Assembly (NCBI GenBank): GCA_012103315.1
Contig: WLWZ01000001.1
Span: 806,001-870,000, forward strand
From: Alphaproteobacteria bacterium
Lineage (GTDB): Bacteria; Pseudomonadota; Alphaproteobacteria; MPNO01; UBA2964
Length of the DNA: 64,000 nucleotides
Direction: 5' to 3'
The position numbers and the translations under genes are program-made. Shown in pieces: positions 51,408-60,129 of this stretch (positions are counted from its first letter, which is position 1; each line of letters begins with the position of its first letter). The notes under the pieces are model-generated. The model was not told the origin of the DNA, did not search any database, and saw only the letters and a program-made list of their open reading frames with translations.

Positions 51408-52373
51408 ATGAACGCACGTCGAAAGGCGATCGCTAGTAGCAGTTCCGCGAATTTATCTGAGTTTGCGGCACGCAATCTTTTAATCCGGACCAAGCAGGGC
51501 GATATCGCTCCCCTTATTTTCAACGAAGTTCAAGATCGGTTGCATTCTCGACTCGAAGGTCTGCGGGCGAGAACAGGACGTGTCCGAGCTTTAATCTTGA
51601 AAGCGAGGCAACCGGGCGTTTCTACTTACGTTCAGGCAAGATTCTATAGTCAGGCGTTAAATCGACGCGGGGCGCAGGCGTATATCTTGACGCACCAGCG
51701 CGATGCAACCGACGCCGGGTTCATGGAAGTGCTGCTTAGCAACGGAACAGCTTTGGAGGCACGGACTACGCTTGGTGTACAGGCTGACCTGAATGTTCCG
51801 AGTCAGGCGGAAGCAGAAATTGGCACAGCGATAGACGAAAGAGTTTGGACGGCTGAACGAATTAAGCAGGCGATTATTGCCCTTGCGCCGACACCACCAC
51901 CTGTCGAAACGGTTCCTGCCGGGGTAATGTTCGGTTTTGCTGGAGCCGGGTCTGTGCCGAGCGGTTATTTGGTGTGTGACGGGGCGTCGGTCTCTCGCGC
52001 AACCTACGCAGCTTTGTTTACCGCTATTGGCACGACCTGGGGCTCGGTGGATGGTTCATCTTTTAATTTGCCGGATACAAGACGTCGGGTCGCTGTCGGG
52101 TCGGGCGGTACTGGAACAGGAATTCTCGGAAACGCCGTTGGTGATACGGGTGGTACCGAGACTCATACGCTTACAGTAGCTGAGATGCCGAGTCACAATC
52201 ATACGTGGGATTATTCATCAACGGCCTTTAATCATCCAACCTCAGACGGTAATATTGGAAGCGGCTCGCAGCTTCGGATCGCATTCAATTCATCAACTAA
52301 TGCGACAGGCGGGAATGGCTCTCACAATATTTTACAGTCAAGTTTTGTTGTGCAGAGTATCATAAAATATTGA
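51408..52373 (+). CDS. Chimera: large-terminase N-terminus joined to phage tail-collar C-terminus
   Basis: 321 residues. Residues about 1-103 match the start of a large terminase: PLIFNEVQDRLHSRLEGLR, then the Walker-A-like LILKARQPGVST and AYILTHQRDATDA. From about 104 the sequence changes to a tail-fibre region: SNGTALEARTTLGVQADLN, AEIGTAIDERVWTAERIKQAI, then a phage tail collar domain (FAGAGSVPSGYLVCDG, FNLPDTRRRVAVGSG, AEMPSHNHTWDYS). The join near 51708-51735 is in frame. I infer deletion of everything between terminase and tail genes. Any function would be that of the collar domain. Confidence 0.85.
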   Translation: MNARRKAIASSSSANLSEFAARNLLIRTKQGDIAPLIFNEVQDRLHSRLEGLRARTGRVRALILKARQPGVSTYVQARFYSQALNRRGAQAYILTHQRDATDAGFMEVLLSNGTALEARTTLGVQADLNVPSQAEAEIGTAIDERVWTAERIKQAIIALAPTPPPVETVPAGVMFGFAGAGSVPSGYLVCDGASVSRATYAALFTAIGTTWGSVDGSSFNLPDTRRRVAVGSGGTGTGILGNAVGDTGGTETHTLTVAEMPSHNHTWDYSSTAFNHPTSDGNIGSGSQLRIAFNSSTNATGGNGSHNILQSSFVVQSIIKY

Positions 52374-52405
52374 TGGCGACGTAGAGATGTCGGTATACAG
52401 TTAGT

Positions 52406-53589
52406 ATGAGACGAATATCAGCAAATCTCAGCCTGACGGCACTGTCCATAATAGTTGGGGCCGTCTTAATTGAAATCGTTACACTTAGATTCCTTCTTCC
52501 CACCCTTCCTCTTAGATTACATCACCATTTCGGCGCATTGTCGGTGCTGGCACAACCAACAAAGGACAATGTTCTTCCTAAGGACTACACCCTTTTGCTT
52601 GGAGACTCCTTTGCTCATGGGTTGGGCGATTGGCTGTTCACCGCCGATCATGGAACCAACGCAAAATTTCATTCTCTGCACGTAATACGGGATTTGACAG
52701 GCTGGGACATCATATCGATGGGCCGAGGTGGAAGCGGTAGTCCTGCGGCTTTAGTTGGGCAACCTTTGTACGGTTTCACGGTAATCAACTCGTCGCCATA
52801 TTTAGAACTGCAACCGCCCAAACGGGTAATCGCATATTTTTATGAAGGCAATGATCTGAATAACAATACGACTAAGGGAGATAACGACGATATAGATTTT
52901 GAGGTCAAAGATGCACGCCGACGAATCGGGTACGAGGTTCGAACAATTAAGCCTTGGTTCTTTTCTGTGACAGCGCAGCGGCACTTCGGATCGCTCGGCA
53001 TAATTTTAAAGCTGCGATGGGATGGAGAAAACCCGATCTCGTTAGTTACCCACCTGCAGATTCCTGGCGGACTTGGAAATCGGGCCCAAATAAATTGTGG
53101 GTAGACAACGACATCGTATTTGCCCCTCCTATGCAGGGGCCTAGTCCTTTGTTGTCGGAGGCCACAATTAGTTCAGGGGTTGATGTGTTTTTTCATAGTT
53201 TGCAAAATTTGCAAAGCCGCTTCCCAAAATCCGAAATCTTCGTTGTCTACTTGCCGTCCGTGATGACTAGCTATCGCCACGTCGAAAATATGGGGTTAGC
53301 CCATATACAGGTGAGAGGCCGCCCGAAACGCGCTGTTTCGATATCATTTATGGAGAAACGAAGTGACCATATTTGTAAATTGATTAATGCTGCAACGTCT
53401 CGTGTTGGAGCGACGTTCATTGACGTGCGTTCGGCAGTGAGAAAGGCCACAAGGCGAGAAATCTTACACGGCCCTAGGGACGGCTCGCATTTCAACAAAC
53501 TTGGCTATGAAGTTCTAGCAACCGCGGTAGTTAACGGTGTTCGACAAGAAAAACGAAATAAAGTGTGTAAAGACATTTCTTCAAATTAA
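52406..53589 (+). pseudogene. SGNH/GDSL hydrolase, broken by a frameshift
   Basis: Two overlapping frames make one protein of about 390 residues. The first (52406-about 53030) has a membrane anchor (LTALSIIVGAVLIEIVTL) and SGNH blocks I-III: LLLGDSFAHG, MGRGGSGSP and YEGNDLNN. The second (about 53020-53589) supplies the final block with catalytic Asp/His, DGSHFNKLGYEVLA. Switching requires a one-base shift close to the A4 run near 53029-53032. Either a recent pseudogene or a sequencing error. Such hydrolases act on O-acetylated glycans; it follows the phage tail scar by 33 bases. Confidence 0.75.
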
Positions 53590-53672
53590 GCAGTGGGATG
53601 TATGGTATTCGAATACAATTGTCGATACACCATATTAGTAATGACCAATTCATTCATGGCCAAAATAGTAGG

Positions 53673-54377
53673 CTATTTCTCGGGATCGCCGGCGGTCATA
53701 TAGTCCCACAATCTCTCATAAATTCTTCCGGTTCCGGTTGCGCGAACATTAGCCTGTTTTTCTGTGAAACATACGGAATCGTAGTCTGGCCCAGAGGCCA
53801 TAACTGCCAATTCGGTGATGGCGGATTCCTCTAAGTAAAAGGCCATAACAATACTTTCTTCAATCGAAGGCGCGACGCACACAGCGCCATTCCCCCGCAT
53901 TACGATCGCGCGCGCCGATCCTAGAGTTTGCGCAAACTTTGCTGCTTGTTCACCGGAACGAAGTAAAAGAGGGTCGTCCCAAAGCGGAGGTTCGGGGAAA
54001 AAATAAGATCCGAATCCCAGTCGAGCCTTCGGTGTTTTCTTGAAGGTCGACAATGTCATTACATTGCGGGGGAATACTCGGCATATGCCGTTTATATCGC
54101 TTCTAGTGGCATATATTTGCTGATGACAGCGCACCTCTCCAAGGACGCCTGTGGGTAATTCACCTGATATAGGGACCACGGCTCCATCTTCACCTGGATC
54201 AATTAAGCCCATTGGCTTCGGAGCACAGACGAGAAAGCTATCGTCATTGAGTCTGGCGCTCACATGCCCATAAGCATGGACAAGGTTATGTCTCGCTAAA
54301 GCTCTTGCAGCTAGTCGGACTCTTTTCTGTGTTGCTTCAAGTGGTTCGCCTATCGAGCCAAACTCTTCTTCAGTCAT
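53673..54377 (-). CDS. Class II aldolase homologue lacking zinc ligands
   Basis: About 234 residues from ATG 54377 (MTEEEFGSIGEP); 35 codons upstream are open but overlap the VOC gene. Fold marks are ARALARHNLVHAYGHVSARL and the ESIVMAFYLEESA helix. Where the family has HxH (VHTH), this protein has CRVFPRN, and the third His position (RGHG) is RGNG, so all three zinc ligands are gone. It cannot be a normal zinc aldolase; it may bind another cofactor or be structural. It begins 7 bases after the extradiol-dioxygenase-like gene. Confidence 0.8.
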   Translation of the reverse strand: MTEEEFGSIGEPLEATQKRVRLAARALARHNLVHAYGHVSARLNDDSFLVCAPKPMGLIDPGEDGAVVPISGELPTGVLGEVRCHQQIYATRSDINGICRVFPRNVMTLSTFKKTPKARLGFGSYFFPEPPLWDDPLLLRSGEQAAKFAQTLGSARAIVMRGNGAVCVAPSIEESIVMAFYLEESAITELAVMASGPDYDSVCFTEKQANVRATGTGRIYERLWDYMTAGDPEK

Positions 54378-54384
54378 TTGATTC

Positions 54385-55239
54385 TTAATCCCGGAATTCG
54401 GGGATGTCCGGCTTGGCTCCCCATACGCAGAATGCCTCAGGTGTGAATGGGAATTGCCGAGGGCGATAGTTGGGGTCGTCAATTATTCTGACACCATGTG
54501 AATACTCGTAGACCATGCCATCCGGTCCCTCAAAATACAGAAACATTGCACCAGATGACGCGTGACGTCCGGGTCCGAAGACAATGTGAACCTGTTTTTC
54601 GGAAAGGTGGTAATAAGATCGCATTAAATCATCGATGCTATCCACTTGAAAGTTGATGTGCTGAATGCCTGGTGTGTCTGCGGGAAAAAGCGCAATGCGA
54701 TGGTGCACGGCGTCGAAGGAAAGAAGACCTGCGTCGCCAATCCAGTCGTTGGGGCGGATATTAAAATATGTAGTCCAAAACTTTTCGTCGCGTGGAGCAT
54801 CTGTAGTTTTTAACCCAACATGACTGAATTCTGCGATGCCAGCGTCGCGTGTGGGAAAATATCGTCTCGTTGATTTGTAGGGTCGAAGGACAATTTCAAA
54901 ATGATTGCCGCTAGGGTCTGAGAATTTAAAGAAGTCCAATACCCGGCGGTCCGCTTTTTCAGCTTCGGTGCCTCGTTTTACTGCGGCTCCGGCTGCGTCA
55001 AGTTCTTCATAGGCTGCTTGAAGTACACTATCGTTAGCGACTTCGAACCCCACCACATGTTCTTCTACGCCGCCTTGTACGTAGCAGATGTCATGATCGC
55101 GGTCATCTCCGCGGACATATATACGGTTGTCTTCCCGGCGAACTTCCTGCAGCCCAATTGTTTCAGTCGCGAAAAGGACAGCCTCTTCGAGATCGGCTGC
55201 TCCCACGCGCAAATATGATAAGTCAATGATTTCGATCAT
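54385..55239 (-). CDS. Extradiol dioxygenase-like VOC protein
   Basis: 284 residues, two VOC modules (about 5-120 and 135-255) as in type I extradiol dioxygenases. Second-domain iron ligands: His in FSHVGL, His in IQHINF and Glu in VYEYSHG; FDAVHHRIAL matches the segment near the active site of biphenyl-2,3-diol dioxygenases. It probably cleaves a catechol-type ring. Co-transcribed with the modified class II aldolase homologue downstream. Substrate unknown. Confidence 0.85.
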   Translation of the reverse strand: MIEIIDLSYLRVGAADLEEAVLFATETIGLQEVRREDNRIYVRGDDRDHDICYVQGGVEEHVVGFEVANDSVLQAAYEELDAAGAAVKRGTEAEKADRRVLDFFKFSDPSGNHFEIVLRPYKSTRRYFPTRDAGIAEFSHVGLKTTDAPRDEKFWTTYFNIRPNDWIGDAGLLSFDAVHHRIALFPADTPGIQHINFQVDSIDDLMRSYYHLSEKQVHIVFGPGRHASSGAMFLYFEGPDGMVYEYSHGVRIIDDPNYRPRQFPFTPEAFCVWGAKPDIPEFRD

Positions 55240-55311
55240 GCGGCTATGATAAGTCGCAAAAGTCTCCGCGCAAGCCTTACGACCGAAAAGTCTTTGTCGA
55301 TAGGATGAAGC

Positions 55312-56052
55312 TTAGCCGTTGCTCGTTATTCGCTCTCGTAAACCCATCAATTCACCGCGTAGTTCTTCAATTTCCTGAAGGTCTTTGCCCAGCTCATCAA
55401 TTTTATCAGCGGGAGTGGAAACGCTTTCGTCTCCTTCGAGTGTCACAGGACCAACGGCTTCCTCAATTCTGCCAATTAAGTCCCGAATACCTGGGCTAAG
55501 AGCAGCGGTTTGTTCGCCTCTTTCGATATTATTTGATGCATCAGCTATTTCATTTAAATCTTCGTCATCCAAAGTATCTTCGATTGCTGAAATAAGATCA
55601 TCAGTTTCGTTGAGATCGTTCTCTAGAGTCTTACTCAGTGGCTCGTCCAAAAGCTCAGCAGATTCAATAGGCGAAAAATTTTCAGTTGTGGCTGTTTCAA
55701 TTGCTGCTGAAGGCGTCTCTAAAAGAGCGTCTGCCATTGCCTTGATCTGAGGCACTGTTTCATCCGAGGCGTGCGATAAATTTGTTTCTATGGCGGCGAG
55801 CAGGGCGTGAATTAGTTTTGTGAGTTCGTCTTTTGTTTCTTCTAATTCATGGATCTGTTGTCGCATGCTGTCGATCTCTGTCATTTGATCGAGATAACGC
55901 TCGCGAATTTGTTCCCAAATGTCTGAAAGAGCGGCACTTTCTCGCTCCCGTGCCACGTGAGCTGTTTTCAAGCGCGCGTCTATTAGCTCAATTCTTTGTT
56001 TTAGGCCTTCTAGATCTGCCATTTTTGCATAGCTTTCGTTCGTAAAACTCAT
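55312..56052 (-). CDS. Acidic coiled-coil hypothetical protein
   Basis: 246 residues. Residues about 14-95 have heptad-type helical spacing (ADLEGLKQRIELIDARLK, DSMRQQIHELEETKDELTKL), followed by a very acidic low-complexity stretch (NETDDLISAIEDTLDDEDLNE) and another short coiled coil at the end. No signal peptide or membrane segment. Not recognised. It is isolated between a VOC gene upstream on the same strand and a divergent transferase gene. Confidence 0.6.
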   Translation of the reverse strand: MSFTNESYAKMADLEGLKQRIELIDARLKTAHVARERESAALSDIWEQIRERYLDQMTEIDSMRQQIHELEETKDELTKLIHALLAAIETNLSHASDETVPQIKAMADALLETPSAAIETATTENFSPIESAELLDEPLSKTLENDLNETDDLISAIEDTLDDEDLNEIADASNNIERGEQTAALSPGIRDLIGRIEEAVGPVTLEGDESVSTPADKIDELGKDLQEIEELRGELMGLRERITSNG

Positions 56053-56158
56053 AGCTAAAATAGCGTTCGATCAGTTTACAGTTTGTTAACGCTAACACGG
56101 TCCTTTCTCCGACATACAACCTACGTTGACATTGCCAGGCCGTTCGGCGAGTTTGCCA

Positions 56159-57250
56159 ATGTTGGAAGCAACGATCTCACATGTCTCCGACTATATTGAA
56201 ATGGCCATAGATTCAGTTCTTCATCATATATTCTTAGCGGGTATTCTGCTTATTGGAGCAGGAATAATCACTCGGTATATGTTGAAGAGGCAAATTCTGG
56301 CATTGCCAAATCATCGCTCATCGCATGATACGCCAACACCTAGCAGCGGCGGTGTTTCGATAGTGCTGATAACCTTGGCTGGCTATTTATTCTTTTATTT
56401 TGTTTGGGATCAGAAAACGGGATTAGGCCCATTTTTATCGGGTCTCGTCATGGCATCGCTGATGGTCGCGATCGTCGGTTTCCTCGATGATCTCAATCGC
56501 CTGCCGAGTTTTAAGATCAAGCTCTTATCGCAAATTATGTCGGTGGCTGTTCTGTTTGCGTGTGATCTCATAATCGACCGTGTCACGTTGCCCTGGGCTG
56601 GCACTATCGAGCTTGGCCTGTGGGGATACATCGTAACCTTGGTCTGGGTAGTTGGGCTGACGAATGCTTTCAACTTTATGGATGGCCTTGATGGGATGGC
56701 AGGGGGCACAGCAATAGTTGCTGCATCTATTTTCGCTCTTATCGCCTTTAATCAAGGCTCTATTTTTGTTTTTGTTCTCAGCTATATAATTTCGGCATCT
56801 GTCCTCGGATTTTTGTTTTATAATGTTCCAAAAGCACGCATTTTTATGGGCGACGTCGGAAGCCAATTCCTCGGTTTTATGTTCGCAGCCCTCGCTGTGT
56901 TAGCAATGAAGTTCGATGCGGGTCAGATATCGTTTTGGGTTATGCCGCTACTCTTTTTCCACTTTATTTTTGATACGTCTTATACGTTTGTGAGGAGATT
57001 GCGCGCTGGGGAGGTCGTGACGGATGCGCATCGTTCACATTTATATCAACTGGTGAATCGACTTGGTTGGTCGCATCCAAGGGTCAGCCTGCTATATGCC
57101 GGAATGTGTATTGTACAGGGGATAGCGGCGATTTGGTTTGTTACCCTGACGGGTGTCGGCCAGTTTCTAATATTTCTGGCCTTTATTCTCATGCATAGCG
57201 CTTATTTGTGGATTGTTATCCGTGCAGCGCGCGCTAGGCGTTTACTCTAG
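56159..57250 (+). CDS. WecA/MraY-type phospho-sugar transferase
   Basis: About 363 residues from ATG 56159 (a TTG at 56126 is possible). Polytopic membrane enzyme transferring a phospho-sugar from UDP onto undecaprenyl phosphate. Family motifs: NHRSSHDTPTPSSGGVS, FLDDLNRLP (DD motif), NAFNFMDGLDGMAGG and FMGDVGSQFLGF, plus DAHRSHLYQ typical of the WecA/WbpL branch rather than MraY. A polysaccharide or O-antigen initiation role is likely. No glycosyltransferase cluster lies beside it in the window. Confidence 0.9.
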   Translation: MLEATISHVSDYIEMAIDSVLHHIFLAGILLIGAGIITRYMLKRQILALPNHRSSHDTPTPSSGGVSIVLITLAGYLFFYFVWDQKTGLGPFLSGLVMASLMVAIVGFLDDLNRLPSFKIKLLSQIMSVAVLFACDLIIDRVTLPWAGTIELGLWGYIVTLVWVVGLTNAFNFMDGLDGMAGGTAIVAASIFALIAFNQGSIFVFVLSYIISASVLGFLFYNVPKARIFMGDVGSQFLGFMFAALAVLAMKFDAGQISFWVMPLLFFHFIFDTSYTFVRRLRAGEVVTDAHRSHLYQLVNRLGWSHPRVSLLYAGMCIVQGIAAIWFVTLTGVGQFLIFLAFILMHSAYLWIVIRAARARRLL

Positions 57251-57337
57251 CCAGCATTCTTCGCTCCTATCGACCTGATAGTCGAAACTTTAGTATAGTG
57301 GTGATACAAGTACGCTCAAATTTGGGAGGATGCTGAT

Positions 57338-58039
57338 ATGACCCGTGAATTTGAAGATCATTGCTGGCGCGATTTTATCGACAATGAAACGCAGGAAATC
57401 TATAGCCACTACGAACGAGATGTATTCGTTGGCGAGAATCCTGCTGTGTTAATGGTGGACGTCTATAAAGCGAGTTATGAAGGCGGACAGCAAAAGGTCA
57501 TAGATGTCATTAAGGAGCACCCCAGCTCTTGTGGAGAACGGGCTTGGGCGATGGTTGAACCTGCGAAGCAACTCCTCAGTGCAGCGCGGACCGCAGGTAT
57601 CCCCATAACCTATTGTACGGGGGACACGAGGAGCCAGTCGAGTAACGGTCGAGCGACAAACCGTCAGGTTCTTGACGAGCACGAGGAGTCCTATGAAATC
57701 CTTGAGGAACTAGCACCGCAATCTGACGAGCTTGTAGTCTATAAACAGAGGGCAAGTGCATTTTATGGCACGCCACTCATGTCACATCTTACTCAAATGG
57801 GGATTCAAAGCTTAATAATGGGCGGTGGTACGACGAGTGGTTGTTTGCGAGCCGCGGTTCAAGATGCCAAGGCAAATGGTTTTCACGTAACACTGGTTGA
57901 AGAATGTTGCTATGACCGAACTGCCGTCAATCACATGGTCAATTTGTTTGACATGCATCACAAATATGCAGACGTGATGCATCTCGACGAAGTTATAGAG
58001 CACATTGACGGTCTCGGAGATTTAAAAAGGGTAAGCTAG
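57338..58039 (+). CDS. Isochorismatase-family cysteine hydrolase
   Basis: 233 residues. Catalytic triad visible: Asp in LMVDVYKASY, Lys in VYKQRASAFYGTPL, Cys in GGGTTSGCLRAAVQDA. The FYGTPL and GTTSGC wording is near N-carbamoylsarcosine or maleamate amidohydrolases, enzymes that deaminate small amides in heterocycle breakdown. Its stop codon abuts the stop of the convergent E1-like gene with no spacer. Preceded by ggagg (at about 57327). Confidence 0.88.
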   Translation: MTREFEDHCWRDFIDNETQEIYSHYERDVFVGENPAVLMVDVYKASYEGGQQKVIDVIKEHPSSCGERAWAMVEPAKQLLSAARTAGIPITYCTGDTRSQSSNGRATNRQVLDEHEESYEILEELAPQSDELVVYKQRASAFYGTPLMSHLTQMGIQSLIMGGGTTSGCLRAAVQDAKANGFHVTLVEECCYDRTAVNHMVNLFDMHHKYADVMHLDEVIEHIDGLGDLKRVS

Positions 58040-59098
58040 TTATACTGAGGGTGTCGCAGATGCTTTGATTTCTGCAGTACTAACCATCTGTTTTTCGAGG
58101 GTCTCGAGGATCTCAAAACCAGCATGATTTATATCACCGCGTGCAACCATTGCCTGTTTGAGACGCGTTATCGGGTCGGAAATTTCGAGATCCATATCGT
58201 TGTCGAAAGTCACTGCCTCAAGAAAACCAACTCCTCTACCTTTTCGAGTGCGGTCAATTAGGGCGGCAGACGCAATTGCGATAGCGACAACATCGTTTCC
58301 GTCGACAATGGCCCATTCCATCCCAATGTTATCGGCATATTGCGCGGCGCAGTATTCCTCTTGATCGAGTATAGGGTTCCGTCTTTGCGACGGAAGTGTG
58401 TGTTGGCAAACGAAAAGGATCTTATATTTGTTGTCGTGAAATGACCTCAATCGTTCCTGAGTAGATTTCTCTTCGATGTCTTGTGCATTTATGTATGCAA
58501 CGACAACGGAGCTGCCCGTTGCATCACTGGCTGGGACGACTGAGGCAGCCGTTTCGATGGCATGCCAGAATTCATCAGTGACGGATAGGGGGTGTTCGGG
58601 CAGAAGTTGGATTCTGACGACCTGGTCTTGCGACAAAATATTGCGCGAAACACCTGTCTCAAGTGCTACTGAATTGGCATTCAAGGTGGGTGGGTTCGCT
58701 GCAAGCCCTTCGTCGATTTGGCGCATAAGAGCGTGGGTCGTTGCTTGAGATCTGATCATTTGCCTTAGCATGAGCTGCAGATCGTCGCCTTTCCATCCGG
58801 TAATATCCAATGGTCTCGTAAAAATCTGTGAATCGGCGAAATCATATATATTCCACGAGGAAGACGGCTCTATAAACGAGCGCGTGGTACCTAGTGATTG
58901 TTCTTTGGGTGAGAAAAAGTCGGCTTCCGCTAGAAAGTCGAGGCGATCAAGTAACTCATGGATGCCCACTGCCCCGTCAGGAGGGGGGTCGATTGCGACT
59001 GCGACATCACGCAGGACACTTTTTGACGTTGAGGTCGGTGCCTGCGCCAGTGAGGCATCAAGCAAGTTACTCGATGTAATTTTCTTCGTTTGCCCCAT
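58040..59098 (-). CDS. Dehydrogenase E1-alpha-like protein lacking the ThDP motif
   Basis: 352 residues. The C-terminal third matches E1 alpha subunits of 2-oxoacid dehydrogenases: QYADNIGMEWAIVDGNDVVAIA, RKGRGVGFLEAVTF, ISDPITRLKQAMVARG. The region that should carry the ThDP/Mg motif GDG-x(22-28)-NN instead reads VVVAYINAQDIEEKS and VCQHTLPSQ, so the cofactor site appears lost. The N-terminal 90 residues are unlike the family. No E1-beta or E2 gene is adjacent. A catalytically dead regulator or adaptor, or an enzyme fold reused, are both possible. Confidence 0.7.
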   Translation of the reverse strand: MGQTKKITSSNLLDASLAQAPTSTSKSVLRDVAVAIDPPPDGAVGIHELLDRLDFLAEADFFSPKEQSLGTTRSFIEPSSSWNIYDFADSQIFTRPLDITGWKGDDLQLMLRQMIRSQATTHALMRQIDEGLAANPPTLNANSVALETGVSRNILSQDQVVRIQLLPEHPLSVTDEFWHAIETAASVVPASDATGSSVVVAYINAQDIEEKSTQERLRSFHDNKYKILFVCQHTLPSQRRNPILDQEEYCAAQYADNIGMEWAIVDGNDVVAIAIASAALIDRTRKGRGVGFLEAVTFDNDMDLEISDPITRLKQAMVARGDINHAGFEILETLEKQMVSTAEIKASATPSV

Positions 59099-59113
59099 AG
59101 CCGTATCCCTCGG

Positions 59114-59129
59114 CAGCCAAATTTGGCTG
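59114..59129. promoter_or_regulatory. 16-bp perfect palindrome upstream of the E1-like gene
   Basis: cagccaaatttggctg is a perfect two-fold palindrome 15 bases before the ATG (on the minus strand, just ahead of the gaggga ribosome-binding site). It may be a repressor operator or a hairpin in the leader RNA. Confidence 0.4.
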
Positions 59130-59221
59130 TATTAATTTCCAAGGGGTTAACGCTAGATATAGGCCGTTAACAAATCGTTGAGCCAGTATTAGCAAAATTC
59201 AAGAGAATGAATTGTATTAGC

Positions 59222-59983
59222 TTATACTCGTTCAGCCGGTGCGAGCTGTTCGGCCCATTCCTCAGGAATAACTCCGGCTTCTAGACCCCGGCTGAGATAA
59301 TACCGCCACAACTTGACGGAGTGGTTGGTCCGCTTGAAGTTCGCCGCAAACTCGTCTGACTCTTCTCTAGAGAGCGGCGTTGGGGTTCCAAGCCGAGAGG
59401 CGTCATAGAGGGCGCGCGCATTTTCATCAAAATGTACAGCATCGACCATTAATGCAGCGATGCTTTCAGATCCGATGACCGCACCGTGAGCCCGCAACAG
59501 AACAGCGTTGTGTTCGCCCATGGTTTCTACCATTGCTCGACCGCGTTCCTGAGTGTCGATGTGCCATGATTCCGGATGAGTAGGTATGCCACTCGACCAC
59601 CGATAGGCATGATTTTTCATGGGCACGAGATCGACGCCCTCAACCATTGTAAAGAGTGTCGCTATCTCAGGATGCCAATGAAGTACGGCATTAATGTCAG
59701 ATCGAGCACGCAAAATTTCGGCGTGGATCTCCAGCTCATTGACCGGGCGAGCGTTGGGGTCTCCATCCAAAACGTTGCCATCTAAATCAATGATATAGAG
59801 ATCCTCCGGAGCTAAATCATTTCGGCTCGCATCAAAAGCTTGAATCAACAAGGTTTCGCCATCGGGAAGGCGTTGGCTGACATGGCCGCTATACCCAAGG
59901 ACGCCTTCATGATTTAGAAGGCGTGTACACGCAGAAACTTCTATTTTTGCTCTCTCGACCGCTGAATTTGAGAAACCATCCAT
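59222..59983 (-). CDS. Class II aldolase/adducin-family protein
   Basis: About 253 residues from ATG 59983, chosen because aggaga precedes it; 42 additional codons are open upstream. Zinc ligands are present in VLHWHPEIATLF and LRAHGAVIGSE, and the fold start is ACTRLLNHEGVLGYSGHVSQRL. The wording resembles the aldolase group that decarboxylates or cleaves hydroxy-carboxylates. Divergent from the first MFS gene with 146 bases between; a transporter-enzyme pairing is plausible. Confidence 0.88.
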   Translation of the reverse strand: MDGFSNSAVERAKIEVSACTRLLNHEGVLGYSGHVSQRLPDGETLLIQAFDASRNDLAPEDLYIIDLDGNVLDGDPNARPVNELEIHAEILRARSDINAVLHWHPEIATLFTMVEGVDLVPMKNHAYRWSSGIPTHPESWHIDTQERGRAMVETMGEHNAVLLRAHGAVIGSESIAALMVDAVHFDENARALYDASRLGTPTPLSREESDEFAANFKRTNHSVKLWRYYLSRGLEAGVIPEEWAEQLAPAERV

Positions 59984-60129
59984 TTCTAATTCTCCTGTCG
60001 GACCGCACAAATTTTGCGTGTCCTTGCTCAAACCGTTAAAAGAGTTGCAATAAGTGTCTTGGACCGTCTGCTTGCTGTCAAGCAACCCAACGGTAAACTC
60101 AACTGACAAACAGAAATATCGCCAACGTT

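Larger units (their letters stand above)
48187..52373. mobile_element. Decayed prophage remnant (repressor module plus terminase-tail scar)
   Basis: The interval holds an S24 repressor, its operators, two phage-like early genes and a chimeric terminase/tail-collar ORF, with ribA between them. No integrase, portal, capsid or complete terminase remains, and no flanking direct repeats were identified by eye, so the boundaries given are only the outermost supported genes. ribA (50159-51289) may be a host gene caught inside or moved here. Confidence 0.55.
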
